Shown here piece after piece: positions 49,658 through 60,577 of a stretch of 64,000 nt of DNA (within the stretch, counting starts at the first letter, position 1; the number at the start of each line of letters is the position of its first letter). Below the pieces are notes generated by a model. The model was not told the DNA's origin, made no database searches, and saw only the letters and a program-made list of their open reading frames with translations. Position numbers and translations under genes: made by a program. Source of the stretch: Euwallacea fornicatus (taxonomy: Eukaryota; Arthropoda; Insecta; Coleoptera; Curculionidae); the NCBI RefSeq assembly GCF_040115645.1, contig NC_089541.1, positions 3,658,001-3,722,000 on the forward strand. The letters run 5' to 3'.

Positions 49658-51558
49658 ATGCCTTTCATGTTTCAGATTGCTATATTTTTCTACCTACTCC
49701 TTCCATTCCTCTATGCTTCGCCTGAAAACAGCTCCCTTCTTGTATCGAATAAAACCGGAAAAGTCTCAGTAGAGGGAAATTCCGGTAACGAGAAGCCAAA
49801 ACCAATTTTCTATTATCTGGATAATGTAAAACCTGCAGCTATTGCAGAACTTCAGGAAGCTGCTAGTTCCCCAGTAATCAGAAACTTACCTCCTATAACT
49901 CAAAAGCCGCTAGCTTTGAGTACTCTCAGTATAGATGGCTTTCCATCTCAGGTTCTATGGAATATCTGGTGAATTTACAGTTTTTGATGATAAATTTACA
50001 GGTAGATGTCAATAATCAAGTTGCCGACCAACAAGTGTTGTACGAGTTTAAGCAAACTCCTCCTAACGCTCTCTCAAATCTGCAATTGAATTCTTACAGT
50101 CAGCCTAATGTTGAAGTTAATACTCCTAGATCTTATTACCAGAAACATGCAAATACCCCTGGTGTAATTACCCTACCAGTTAGACCTCTTCATCCGACTG
50201 CCAGCAGTAATGATGTTTTTCGCCCTAGCCAACCATTGACGTTGTATCCGGTCAGTCTGGCTTCAAGACGTCAAAATGGTCGTGGGAGACATCCTGCAAC
50301 TTCTGCAACTGTATGCATATTTTAAGAAACATAAACCACCTAACAGAATAAGAATTTTTCAGATAGTCAACCCAGTTCAACACAATTTGTACACGAACCA
50401 CGCACCTCAGCCCTTGGGCACAATACAGCCAAATCATGGCCAGTTTGTGAATTTAGGTACTCCTCTTGTCTACAATCCAACTCAAGTAATACCCGAAGAA
50501 AAGATTACGCCCCACAGCATTTATCACAAACGAGTCTACCATAACCAGCAAAAGCAAAATCTGCCGTTACTCAATCCTGCTCTAAGAAAAAATCCTCATC
50601 CCTATCAAGTTCAAAGTCATGGAGGAGCTGGAGCTCTCCATCGAGCAATTACTACTTTGGGGAAGATATCAAACAACCACTATTTACCGCCAATAACACA
50701 AACTGGAGGGTAACTTGAATTAAATTTGCTATAGGCCGGGTTTGGAGAAGAGGTTTTATTTTCAGATTCAATGCTCCTCTAGATATGCAGAAAATTGATC
50801 AACCCTCCTCTTCAATTCAGCAGGAAGACGAGGAGGAGAAGCCTGAGGAGGAGGAGGAAGAGGAAATTGAGGAAAATTCAGAGAGCGAAGATGATGGTGA
50901 TGGCGAACCTGAGGAAGAGGAGGGCGAGGAGGAAGCTCCGGAGGAAGAAACTGCTGAGGTAGATGAAAATAAAGGTATGAACTTATTATTTTGCAGGAAT
51001 CGGTTTGTTAATTTGAATATTGTAGATGAGGAAAAAGAGAAAGAGGAAACTAATAATAGTGATGATGAAATCAAACCTTTCAATATCAACGACTATCAAA
51101 TAATGGATTTCGAAAACACTTTCTTTAAGCCTTCGCAGTACAAATTTAAAAACAACGCTGAAAAAGAGAATAATGGTGAGGTTGAGGAAGATTGTGACAA
51201 AGAGGAAGCAGAGGACGGCGAGAAGGAAGAAGAAGATGGGGATCGTGATGATAGCAAACAAATTACTAGTTACTATAAATATCCCGCTCACCCTGTGGAC
51301 GATTTTAACTATCCTCCCTACGAGTTTTATGAGGGATTCAGCAGTAATAGTAAATACAAGTATGCGACGCCTGGTGCGAAACTAGATAAAAGGTTCAAAC
51401 CTTTGGGAAAATTTAAGAAAATCAAGTTCTCAAAGGTGAAAGGGCTGAAGCCTGCTGCTCATAAAATTCAAGGGAGTTATTCGGAAGAAGTACCTATTAC
51501 TCATAAACAAAAGGTCTTTACACAAAGGTGGTTTATGACCAAAAACATCGAAGGATAG
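49658..51558 (+). CDS. Putative secreted protein with Glu-rich acidic tract, unknown function
   Basis: Five exons: 49658-49951, 50002-50310, 50363-50709, 50766-50974, 51026-51558 (563 residues). MPFMFQIAIFFYLLLPFLYAS is a signal peptide. The first half is low-complexity, rich in Pro, Asn, Gln and His with repeated LPPIT motifs (NLPPITQKP, HYLPPITQTGG). The second half is strongly acidic (EEEKPEEEEEEEIEENSESE, EEDCDKEEAEDGEKEEEDGD), then Tyr-rich (YYKYPAHPVDDFNYPPYEFY), and ends Lys-rich and basic. The 51-nt intron 50975-51025 is a multiple of three and has no stop, so unspliced reading is also open (580 residues). I do not recognise a family. The composition suggests an extracellular matrix, cuticle or mineral-binding protein, which is inference only. 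The ATG at 49658 overlaps a splice-acceptor-like TTTCAG, so an upstream first exon is possible. Confidence 0.8.
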
Positions 51559-52964
51559 TTTGATAGGATTGTTATATGCGTAGCAGATTGGCACTGTTAC
51601 TGTAATGTTGTTTTATACTTTTTATACATTTAATTTTTTTACTATGAGTAGTATAAGCTTGAAGTAACTAGATTTTAACTGTTGCGCTTGTTTGAAAAAT
51701 GTATGTTTGAATTTGCATTTTATTATAATAAATAAAAAACTTACGATTTTTGCTTGTGTGTTATTTATTTGTTAAGATGGACGTTATCTTTAGAGATCAA
51801 ATTGTTAGATCTATGGAATGAAAGACAGAACTTCCTGTATAATGTTTTCATAAGATTTAATTTGGTTGCTCATAAATATAAAACTGCTGATATTGTGGTA
51901 AGTATTTGCGACCGCAATAATAAATTACTGGAAATTTCTATTTAAACCAATCCAAAGAATGTGAAAATATTTAGAAGAAAAAAAGGTTATTAGTTACTTT
52001 TACTTCTCGTGTATATAAAAAGTATGATTACCACATAACTTAAAAATATTACGGTTTCTAACAACTAACTGTAAGTTGTTAATATCTGTTGGTTGTTACA
52101 GGATGAGTTACAAAGCAGTATAGTATTGACTTGTACACGGACGTGTACTGTAAAGAAAATATGTTTGTTACATGATATTGAGGGACTGTTACATTCAAAT
52201 CTTATGTTTTTTCAATGTTTCGTTTCCTTTATCTGGAAGTAATATTAATAAAATTATAGAAAAAAGGTGGAAAAGGAGAAGAAGAAATTTTATTTAAAAG
52301 TAAAATTTTAAATAAATAAAACTGAACGAAATTACCCCTTAAAATGCAGTCTGTGGATCTATCAGCAGAATATCTTTTCCCTACTGAAATATACTGATTT
52401 AAAACATTAATTAATGTAATAGTTAATTAATGTAAGTTCTACGTATTATCTAATACATCTCGACAAGATGCTTCCCAGTTTCCTACAAAAACAATAACTT
52501 AATTTCTAGAAATCCAAATTGAAGTGAGGTTGGTCTAGACTGAGAAACTGGGTAAAATCAATATTCGCCTGGAGAGCGTTGCTATAGGAAGCACAGGGAA
52601 GAACTTCAAATTTTTTATTTGGGAGCAACAAACCTAAAATAACTAGCTATAAACTCAACTTTTTGTTTATGTGAATAAACGGGGAAAGATATTTCATTTC
52701 GGAAATTAATGAACTCAAGAGGATTTACCAGCGCTCCATTGCAAAGGCTGTTATGATAGTGGGACAAAAATTAAAGTAATTAAATTTATGCCCAACAATA
52801 CGGCAAAAAAAAACCAAATATTTTATTAAAATTGTTTTCCCAGCTTAAAAAATTAATTCAGCTACAGACCTGGTAGGGCGGTAGCTGAGCGCGAATCCAG
52901 CTGCTCAGTTACATGTGTGCCGGCTCTCTAGACAAAAACAAGTTCATTTGTTCTTATTTTCAAC
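51559..52964. other. Intergenic stretch before Nmdar1
   Basis: Contains the AATAAATAAA polyadenylation-type signal of the preceding gene near 51729. The segment 52872-52925 is GC-richer (GGTAGGGCGGTAGCTGAGCG) and may be Nmdar1 5' UTR. No conserved coding frame was recognised. Confidence 0.45.
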
Positions 52965-55900
52965 ATGATATTTGAATCTAAACTCTCTACATATCTAACT
53001 TATTTAATTTATTATTTAAATTTTTTAAATACAGTGAGCCAAAGAGATCGCGGGCGCGATTGGTCTTCAAATCCAACAACATTTAACATTGGAGGAGTGC
53101 TAAGCAGCAACGAGAGTAAAGAAATATTTAAAGAAACCATTTCTGTGAGTATCAATTGTCATTAGTTAGTCTTATAAAAATATACCGAATTTTTATAGCA
53201 CGTGAACTTTGATTCCACCTTTGTTCCTAAGGGAGTGACGTACTATAATATTGCGATCCTCATGGATCCAAACCCCATTCGAACGGCACTGAACGTGTGC
53301 AAATACCTAATTTCCAAGCAGGTACCTATTCAGTCGTTAACTATATAGAGTGTTTGGATTGGGTGTAATAAACTCGTGTCTAGGTATGGGAATCTTGAAA
53401 ACGGTAAGAGATACAAAGTTGGTTCAATGAAGGAAAAGTTGAATATTTTGGCGTCCAACTATAATGCATTTGTGAATCTTTAAAAACCTGAATACTCCAC
53501 AAATATCTAATGAAAACACAAAATTTGATTTTCGTTTTTTTCGAAAACTTCGAAACCCGTTATTCGAAGAAATCCGAAAATGGCAAAATATTGTTATTAT
53601 TCCACCCAGTTCCATACCAGGGGCTCCTGCGTATAATGGTAGAAAAATGACCAATTTTGCTAATTTGCACTTCCCTAATCAATGGATCGCTGATCGGGGT
53701 GTAGCATAATGGCCAGCACAATCTCTTAATTTGAATCCTTTAAAATATTTTCTTTGAAGAGCTATAAAAAACAAAGTGTACGAAATCCCTGTAAATATCC
53801 AAGAAGAATTGAGAGTACGCATTATGAATCTCTTAAGAATTAATACTTCAATCAATTCACAGAGCAACGAGAAAAATTATCGAAAAATTACGTAAGGGTC
53901 CTGAGGTGAATGGCCACCTTTTTGAACATTTACTTCATTAAGCTAAAAATGTGTATTGAATTTAGTGAACTGAATAATAAATAAATTAACAAAACATGAT
54001 CTGACGTTTGCTGATTTGTCATGTTATGCAATTCAGAGCTCCATAGATCGAAAAGGTTTTTTACTTTTATTCAGAAGGAATCCATTAAAATACACATAAT
54101 ATATCACTGGAAAATAAATTTTATGTAGATTTCAATTTTGCAAAAATCTGCGATGGCGTGCAGAAGATGATGATATGATTACGATATCTTAAAAACAAAT
54201 CATCGTGTAAAAATAACGATTACATCAGTAGAAAGTCCGACAATAAATGCTCTATTAATGTTTCATTATCAGTTTTCTGTGAATAATGATTTTCGGGTTT
54301 TTTGAGAAAAATGGAAATCCAAATTTTCAATTTTTATTAGATATTTCCAAAAGCATTCGGATTTTTTTTTTAATTCACAATTGTTAAACGCCAAAAAATG
54401 TAACTCAGCCTTTATTTAACCCACTTTGTATCTTTTACCGTTTCCGAAATCCCTATATATAGACCAGAATTAGTTACACTTTAGTATATATTGGTGTGGT
54501 TTTCAGGTCTATGCAGTCGTGGTGTCTCATCCCCTATCCGGAGACCTTTCCCCTGCAGCCGTTTCCTATACTAGCGGATTTTATCACATTCCAGTAATCG
54601 GTATTTCTTCCAGAGATTCTGCCTTCTCAGACAAGGTCCTCGTTTCCTTTAATGATCTAATGAAAATGCTCAATGTTTTGCAATATTCAGAACATACATG
54701 TCTCATTTTTGAGAACGGTGCCCCCGTACTCACATCAAGCAGACGTTTGGGTGGAAATGCTAAAGCATTTTAACTACAAAAAAGTCATCTTCATACACAG
54801 CTCTGATACTGATGGAAGATCTATTTTGGGGAGATTTCAAACCACTTCCCAAAGCTTGGAAGACGATATAGAGATTAAATTTCAGGTAAAAGAAAAACCA
54901 TCTTGAAAACATTGCTGAATCTGAAAATTCTAGGTGGAAACAGTAATTGAATTTGAAACCGGGCTTGCCAGTTTCCATAGTCAATTGCTGGAGATAAAAA
55001 GTGCTCAAGCCAGGGTGTACCTTATGTATGCCAAGTACGTTTTAGTAAATTTGCTGATGCAGATTCTGAATCTGAGTGGTTTTCAGCAAAAACGACGCTA
55101 AAGTAATATTCAGAGACGCTGCAAGTTTGAATATGACCGACGCTGGATATGCCTGGATAGTTACTGAGCAAGCATTGGAAGCTGATAATGTTCCAGAGGG
55201 TATATTAGGGCTTCAGTTGGTAAATGCCACTGATGAGAGGGCTCACATCAAGGATAGCATGTAATTTCTTAGCTTAAAAGCTATTAGTATGGCCCAATTT
55301 CGATTTTTAGATATGTACTAGCCTCGGCTTTGAGAGATATGAATCAAAGCAAAGAAATCACTGCAGCTCCAAAGGACTGCGACAATTCTGGGTCTATATG
55401 GGAGACCGGGAAAGATCTTTTCAATTTCATACGCAAACAGGAGCTGCTTAATGGAGAGACCGGAAAAGTGGCCTTCGACGACCAAGGAGATAGGATCAAT
55501 GCTGAATATAACATCGTTAATATACAAAGGAAGAAAAAGAGGATCAATGTGGGTAAACACTACTTCAACAAGGTCTGTCTTTGTATAAGTTTTTGTGTTT
55601 AAAGAGTTAAAGAGTATTTCTAGGAGGTTAAAGAAATGCAGCTGAAAGTGGATGATAAAATAATTATCTGGCCGGGAAGGAAAAATGAGAAGCCCGAGGG
55701 ATTTATGATTCCTACGCATCTGAAAGTTTTAACAATTGAGGAAAAACCGTTCGTTTATGTGAGAAAATTAGAAGGCCCTGGCACGTGTGAAAATGATGAA
55801 ATCCCTTGTCCGCATTTTAATATGACACATGATGGTATGTAACTACTCACAGAAAATTGCTATGAGAAAAACGATAGTATTTACCCCAGTTACAGCTAAA

Positions 55901-58900
55901 TATTGTTGCAAGGGTTACTGTATGGATTTACTCAAGGAACTGTCAAAAAAGATCAATTTCACCTACAGCTTGGCCCTATCACCAGATGGACAATTCGGCA
56001 ACTACATTTTGCGCAACAAATCTGGAATTTACAAGAAAGAATGGAGCGGTCTCATTGGAGAATTAGTTGGAGAGAGAGCTGACATGATTGTTGCCCCACT
56101 GACCATTAATCCTGAAAGGGCAGAATTCATTGAATTCAGCAAACCTTTTAAGTACCAAGGAATAACTATATTAGAAAAGAAGGTAACAATAAGTCTTCTA
56201 TATCCCACACTCTCCTTACAAAGTGCTCCTGCAGCCATCAAGATCATCAACTTTAGTCTCATTCTTACAACCATTCAGCAACACTTTATGGATCTTAGTC
56301 ATGGTCTCAGTGCACGTAGTGGCACTGGTCCTTTATTTGTTGGACAGATTTTCCCCATTTGGTCGATTCAAGCTAGCAAACACAGACGGTACCGAAGAAG
56401 ATGCTCTCAATCTTTCTAGTGCCATATGGTTTGCTTGGGGGGTGCTCTTGAATAGTGGGATTGGAGAAGGCACCCCTAGAAGCTTTTCTGCTAGAGTCTT
56501 GGGGATGGTATGGGCAGGATTTGCGATGATAATAGTAGCCTCGTACACTGCCAACTTAGCAGCCTTTTTAGTATTGGAGAGGCCCAAGACTAAGCTGACG
56601 GGAATCAACGATGCCCGTGTAAGTCTTATGTGGCTATACACGTAGTTTTCTATCAGATTAATTATTTTGCAGCTAAGAAATACCATGGAGAATCTCACAT
56701 GTGCTACAGTGAGGGGATCTGCAGTGGATATGTATTTTAGGCGGCAAGTAGAGTTGTCCAATATGTACAGAACTATGGAGGCTAACAATTATGACACTGC
56801 AGAAAAGGCCATTGCAGATGTTAAAGCGGGGTATGATCGATAAATCCTAGAAGGACTTATTGTCTTGTAACATCTCTGGTTTTTATAGGAACCTTATGGC
56901 ATTCATATGGGACAGTTCCAGACTGGAATTCGAAGCTGCTCAAGATTGTGAATTGGTAACGGCTGGGGAACTTTTTGGTAGATCCGGATATGGAATTGGC
57001 TTGCAGAAAGGCTCTCCTTGGTCAGACGATGTCACATTAGCAATACTCGATTTTCACGAAGGTAAAATTAACAAGCCAACTCTGTTAAAATTACAAAATA
57101 GTGTTTCAGGTGGGTTTATGGAAAGTCTGGATAACAAATGGATCTTGCAAGGGAACACGCAACAGTGCGAGCAATTTGAGAAGACACCTAATACGTTGGG
57201 GTTGAAGAACATGGCTGGAGTGTTTATTCTTGTAGGAGCGGGTATTATAGGGGGGATGGGCCTCATAGTTATTGAAATGGTTTACAAGAAACATCAGATG
57301 AAGAAGCAGAAGAGAATGGAATTGGCAAGACATGCGGCTGATAAATGGAGAGGATGCGTTGAGGTAAGGAAAACCTTTGCGCCATTGAAATTTTTGATTC
57401 ATTTTTCTGTTTAAATAATTGTAATTTTTGACCTGAATTTGAGGGACTTTCATAGGTTTTGTTTTCATAAAGGATTGACAGCTGTTTTGCGTGATTCTGT
57501 TCGAAAATGGAATGTTTCCTTATATCCGTCTACGAAAAGTCCAGCCACTCTGAAGTATCTCGAAAAATATATAATCTATTAAAAAGTACCTTATATAAAA
57601 ATTGAAGGAGTTTAGAAATTTTATGATTCTGCGTTATTCAGAGATATACAAGATGTGCTATAAAATAGGTGTGACTTGAAGTTTGGTTTTTTCTTATGGA
57701 ATGGCAAATTTTTTATGACATTTTTTCATTCATCCTCGTATTCTAGACACATTTCATGTAACATGTTCTTATGTCACATGGTCAGATACGGGCCTACTTG
57801 TACGACGTATGTGTTTCCTCCTAGCCGGTGGATAGGACGTGGAGGTGAAACAGAAGGGCCCCCTAACTCACTGTTTATAACGCCACTTGACTATTTTGGG
57901 ACCATTTAAAAAGTGAGGTGTATCGCACGAAAGCTATAAATTTAAACGAGTTAAAAAAAATAATCACTGAGGATTACCGTCTCATCACTGCTAAAATGCT
58001 GCAACATGTTATTGAGATATTCTGTTGTGGTTTAGTTTAATGTCAAGCAGCTCAGAGGACACATTTTGAGCCTTGCTTCAACAAAAATAAGTTCACTTAC
58101 TTAAGACAATTTCTTTTTTTTTTGTTTTCTTTATTTCTACAATAACTGCTTACCCGTTTGAGTTAGCCATAGGACACGTTACATGAAATGTTGTCAGAAT
58201 ATGAAAGTGAATCGGAAAATGCCACAAAAAGATTTCCATTCCATAAGAGAAAACGTAACTTAAATTCACTTCTGCTTTGTGATGCACTTTGTATATTTCT
58301 GAATGCCAAAGAACGGTAGAATTTTTAATCTCCTTCAATTCTCATATGAGGTAACCTTTAATAAATTGTATATTTTTCAAGATATTTCAGGGTTGTTGGA
58401 CTTTTCGTACACAGCGTACCTGACATTCCACATAAATCTGGTTATAATTCGGTTTATAAAATTGTTTTAATAAGAAAGAAAAACGCTTAATATGTATATC
58501 GATTATGAATGAAAACGTTAACATTAAATCATTTTTATGTCCCTTGTTTTGTCTCTCTACCACCAAAAGACATAATTTCAAGAACTGACAAAGCCCATTT
58601 TTTCAGGACCGAAAACTCTAAAGTCATATCTGCAATTGCAACTAGTTTAAAATAGAAATGTGAGCATTTATTCTTAAACTTATAGTATGATATCGTAGCT
58701 TCTATACGATTTTACCTTCTTCTTACACACTTTTTATATTTGAACATGCAAAAGCGTATCGTCTAGTTACACACTAAACTTGTGTTGTCTTGCGTATGAT
58801 AAACTTATAAACTTGGTTGCACCATCACTAATTCTAAATAAATACTTAGTCGATTTTCCAGTTTATATCTACTAGTAGAAGAACTAATTTTATCACATTT

Positions 58901-59381
58901 ACTTAACTTTAGACCATAGTGGATGATTCTATATTAAAAATAATTAATCAGCTGAGTACCATAAGGGCAATTACTGGCAACTTTACATGGAGGATAATTT
59001 CCACGGAAACTACGAAACTGACTAGTACACTGCTTTTATTTCAATGTTTCCGTGCGTATTATCGCCTTAGTAATGTTGTCAAGAGTCTGACCTATTGACT
59101 CTAACTCGTTTGAATTTTTCTAGAAACGTAAAACTCTTCGAGCTTCCTCTGTGCCCCAAAGACGTATAAAGTCAAATGGAGTTAACGAGGCAGTCACCAT
59201 ATCTCACGCGGTGGATAAGTTTCAACGAATTGGTCAGATTGGTGGTCCAGAAAGGGCGTGGCCTGGAGATACTGATATCAGGCAGAGAAGGATTGAGGAG
59301 GGAGGTGGCCAGGGGCAGTTACCCCCAATTCCACGATATTTGCCTGGATACACTTGGGATGTCTCACATTTGGTTGTCTAG
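52965..59381 (+). CDS. Nmdar1: NMDA-type ionotropic glutamate receptor subunit 1
   Basis: Obligatory glycine-binding subunit of the NMDA receptor channel at the postsynaptic membrane. Fourteen exons: 52965-53144, 53199-53321, 54507-54635, 54691-54885, 54934-55034, 55087-55260, 55311-55572, 55624-55834, 55896-56182, 56235-56618, 56673-56830, 56889-57061, 57110-57363, 59124-59381 (962 residues). The amino-terminal domain has SHPLSGDLSPAAVSYTSGFY. S1 has the agonist-binding Arg533 (TINPERAEFIEF). The pore loop has the N-site Asn627 (VLLNSGIGEG). M3 carries SYTANLAAF (657-665). S2 has VRGSAVDMYF and AFIWDSSR, the usual glycine-contact Ser and Asp. The C-terminus SHLVV is PDZ-ligand-like, as in fly. 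The start is uncertain: the ATG at 52965 gives only a weak signal peptide, and an acceptor-like sequence at 53033 allows an upstream exon. Confidence 0.95.
53360..54487 (+). mobile_element. Degraded mariner-like element in Nmdar1 intron 2
   Basis: Inverted ends of about 75 bp at 53363-53435 and 54410-54485 share AACGGTAAGAGATACAAAGT-type sequence (with TAAAAG on the right). Inside, the frame around 53699-53830 reads WPAQSLNLNPLKYFL then AIKNKVYEIPVNIQEELRVR, which is the C-terminal part of a DDE_3 mariner-like transposase with stops. The element occupies nearly all of the intron. Confidence 0.7.
57062..57109 (+). other. 48-nt, stop-free, in-phase intron of Nmdar1
   Basis: Starts GTAAAA and ends TTTCAG. 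Removing it joins HEG to GFMESLDNKW, matching the family. Leaving it in keeps the frame and adds 16 residues to the S2 half of the ligand-binding domain. The removal is strongly supported by family alignment; retention is only possible, not shown. Confidence 0.8.
57520..58430. mobile_element. Foldback element with transposase relic in the last Nmdar1 intron
   Basis: The segment about 57520-57790 recurs inverted at about 58165-58430. Shared blocks include GTACGAAAAGTCC-like, AATTGAAGGAG, TTCTTATGGAATGG and ACATTTCATGTAAC. Between the arms, 57820-58080 encodes pieces of a mariner-like transposase: FPPSRWIGRGG, TPLDYFG, then in another frame LKSEVYRTKAINLNELKKII. So this foldback seems to be a remnant of an element with long terminal repeats of about 265 bp. 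Confidence 0.8.
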
Positions 59382-60577
59382 ATTTATTTGAAAAAGAGTT
59401 TTTCCTGAGTTTTAGTACAAAGTTTGTCAATGCGGCTGCAGAAATTTTAAGAGGCAATTTAAGGTCACAATCTTTTTGAAACAAGAAACGTTTAATATTA
59501 GGAGTTAAAGGTTTCTAATATGACATTTTCTTTAATAGAAAGTAACCCTACTTGTAGATTTCTCGGTATCGCTATTTGTTATTACTGGCAAAAGCCCAGA
59601 GCACTATCGAGGAAATGTCGATTTCTCATATGCTTATTTTAGAGCATTAGTATAAATGTCTATTGAATATATTAAACTTTTATACAGGATTTATGTGTTA
59701 ATCATATAATAATATTGGACACATAAAACACGGACAATTAATTCCTAAAATTGGTTCTCATGCAGAAGAAAGTTAGAGGTTTTGCTAAATATATTAAGAA
59801 ATTTTATGAAGTTAGAATTAAATATCTCTTGTTATTTATTGTCACTTTACATTTTAATACATGAAGATACGAGTATAGCGAATAAAATTATGTACATCCA
59901 GGTTCCAAAACTCATTTTTTAAGTTCTTGATTATCCCCTAATTTGGACCCTAGATGCCTGTAAAAAACACGCTTGAAGCTCAGGTCCATTTTTTTTTTGG
60001 TTTTGAAGAGAGACTCTGCTTTCCCAGGCAAATTTTCCCAGTCTTAAATCATTTCACAAACTTATATATTTTTTTACTCCCTCTCTGATATTTTTAAAAT
60101 TAGACTTGAAGGTAATATAATTACAACAATCTTTTAGAAATTCTTTGCTTATGTACCTCATCTAGTACCCCTCATACTATCATCCAAAGAATTAACATTA
60201 ATAAACAAGTCTTAACAACTTGTTTGTTAATAGCTTGTTTTTATGTGTTTTACGTTTTACGACTATAAATAATTAGCTCTGAAAACTTTTTAATGGGTCA
60301 TTAATAAGCAAATATTTGATTTTCATTAAATCTTTTTCCAGACTTCGGATGGAATCAATTTTTCCACGGACCTGAAAAAATCTGTATCAAAGACAATTAA
60401 GGAATTAATTTTATGTTTAATAAATGAAAATTGTACGGAAGTGTTGCGTGAATAATATAACACTTTTGAGAATAGAAGGAAATATTAACAGTTTTGTTTG
60501 CAAATCAACAACAAATAAATTTTTCTTCTGTAAACTTAATAAAATTTATTTATGCAATATGTATTTAAAATATTTTT
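59382..60577. other. Convergent gap between Nmdar1 and DAGLB
   Basis: AT-rich 3' flanks of two genes facing each other. AATAAA-type signals occur on both strands. No further gene was recognised. Confidence 0.5.

Noticed and set aside
50817..51089. Minus-strand Ser-rich frame
   Set aside because: Antisense shadow of the Glu-rich tract (GAG/GAA read backwards gives Ser/Leu); no signal of its own.
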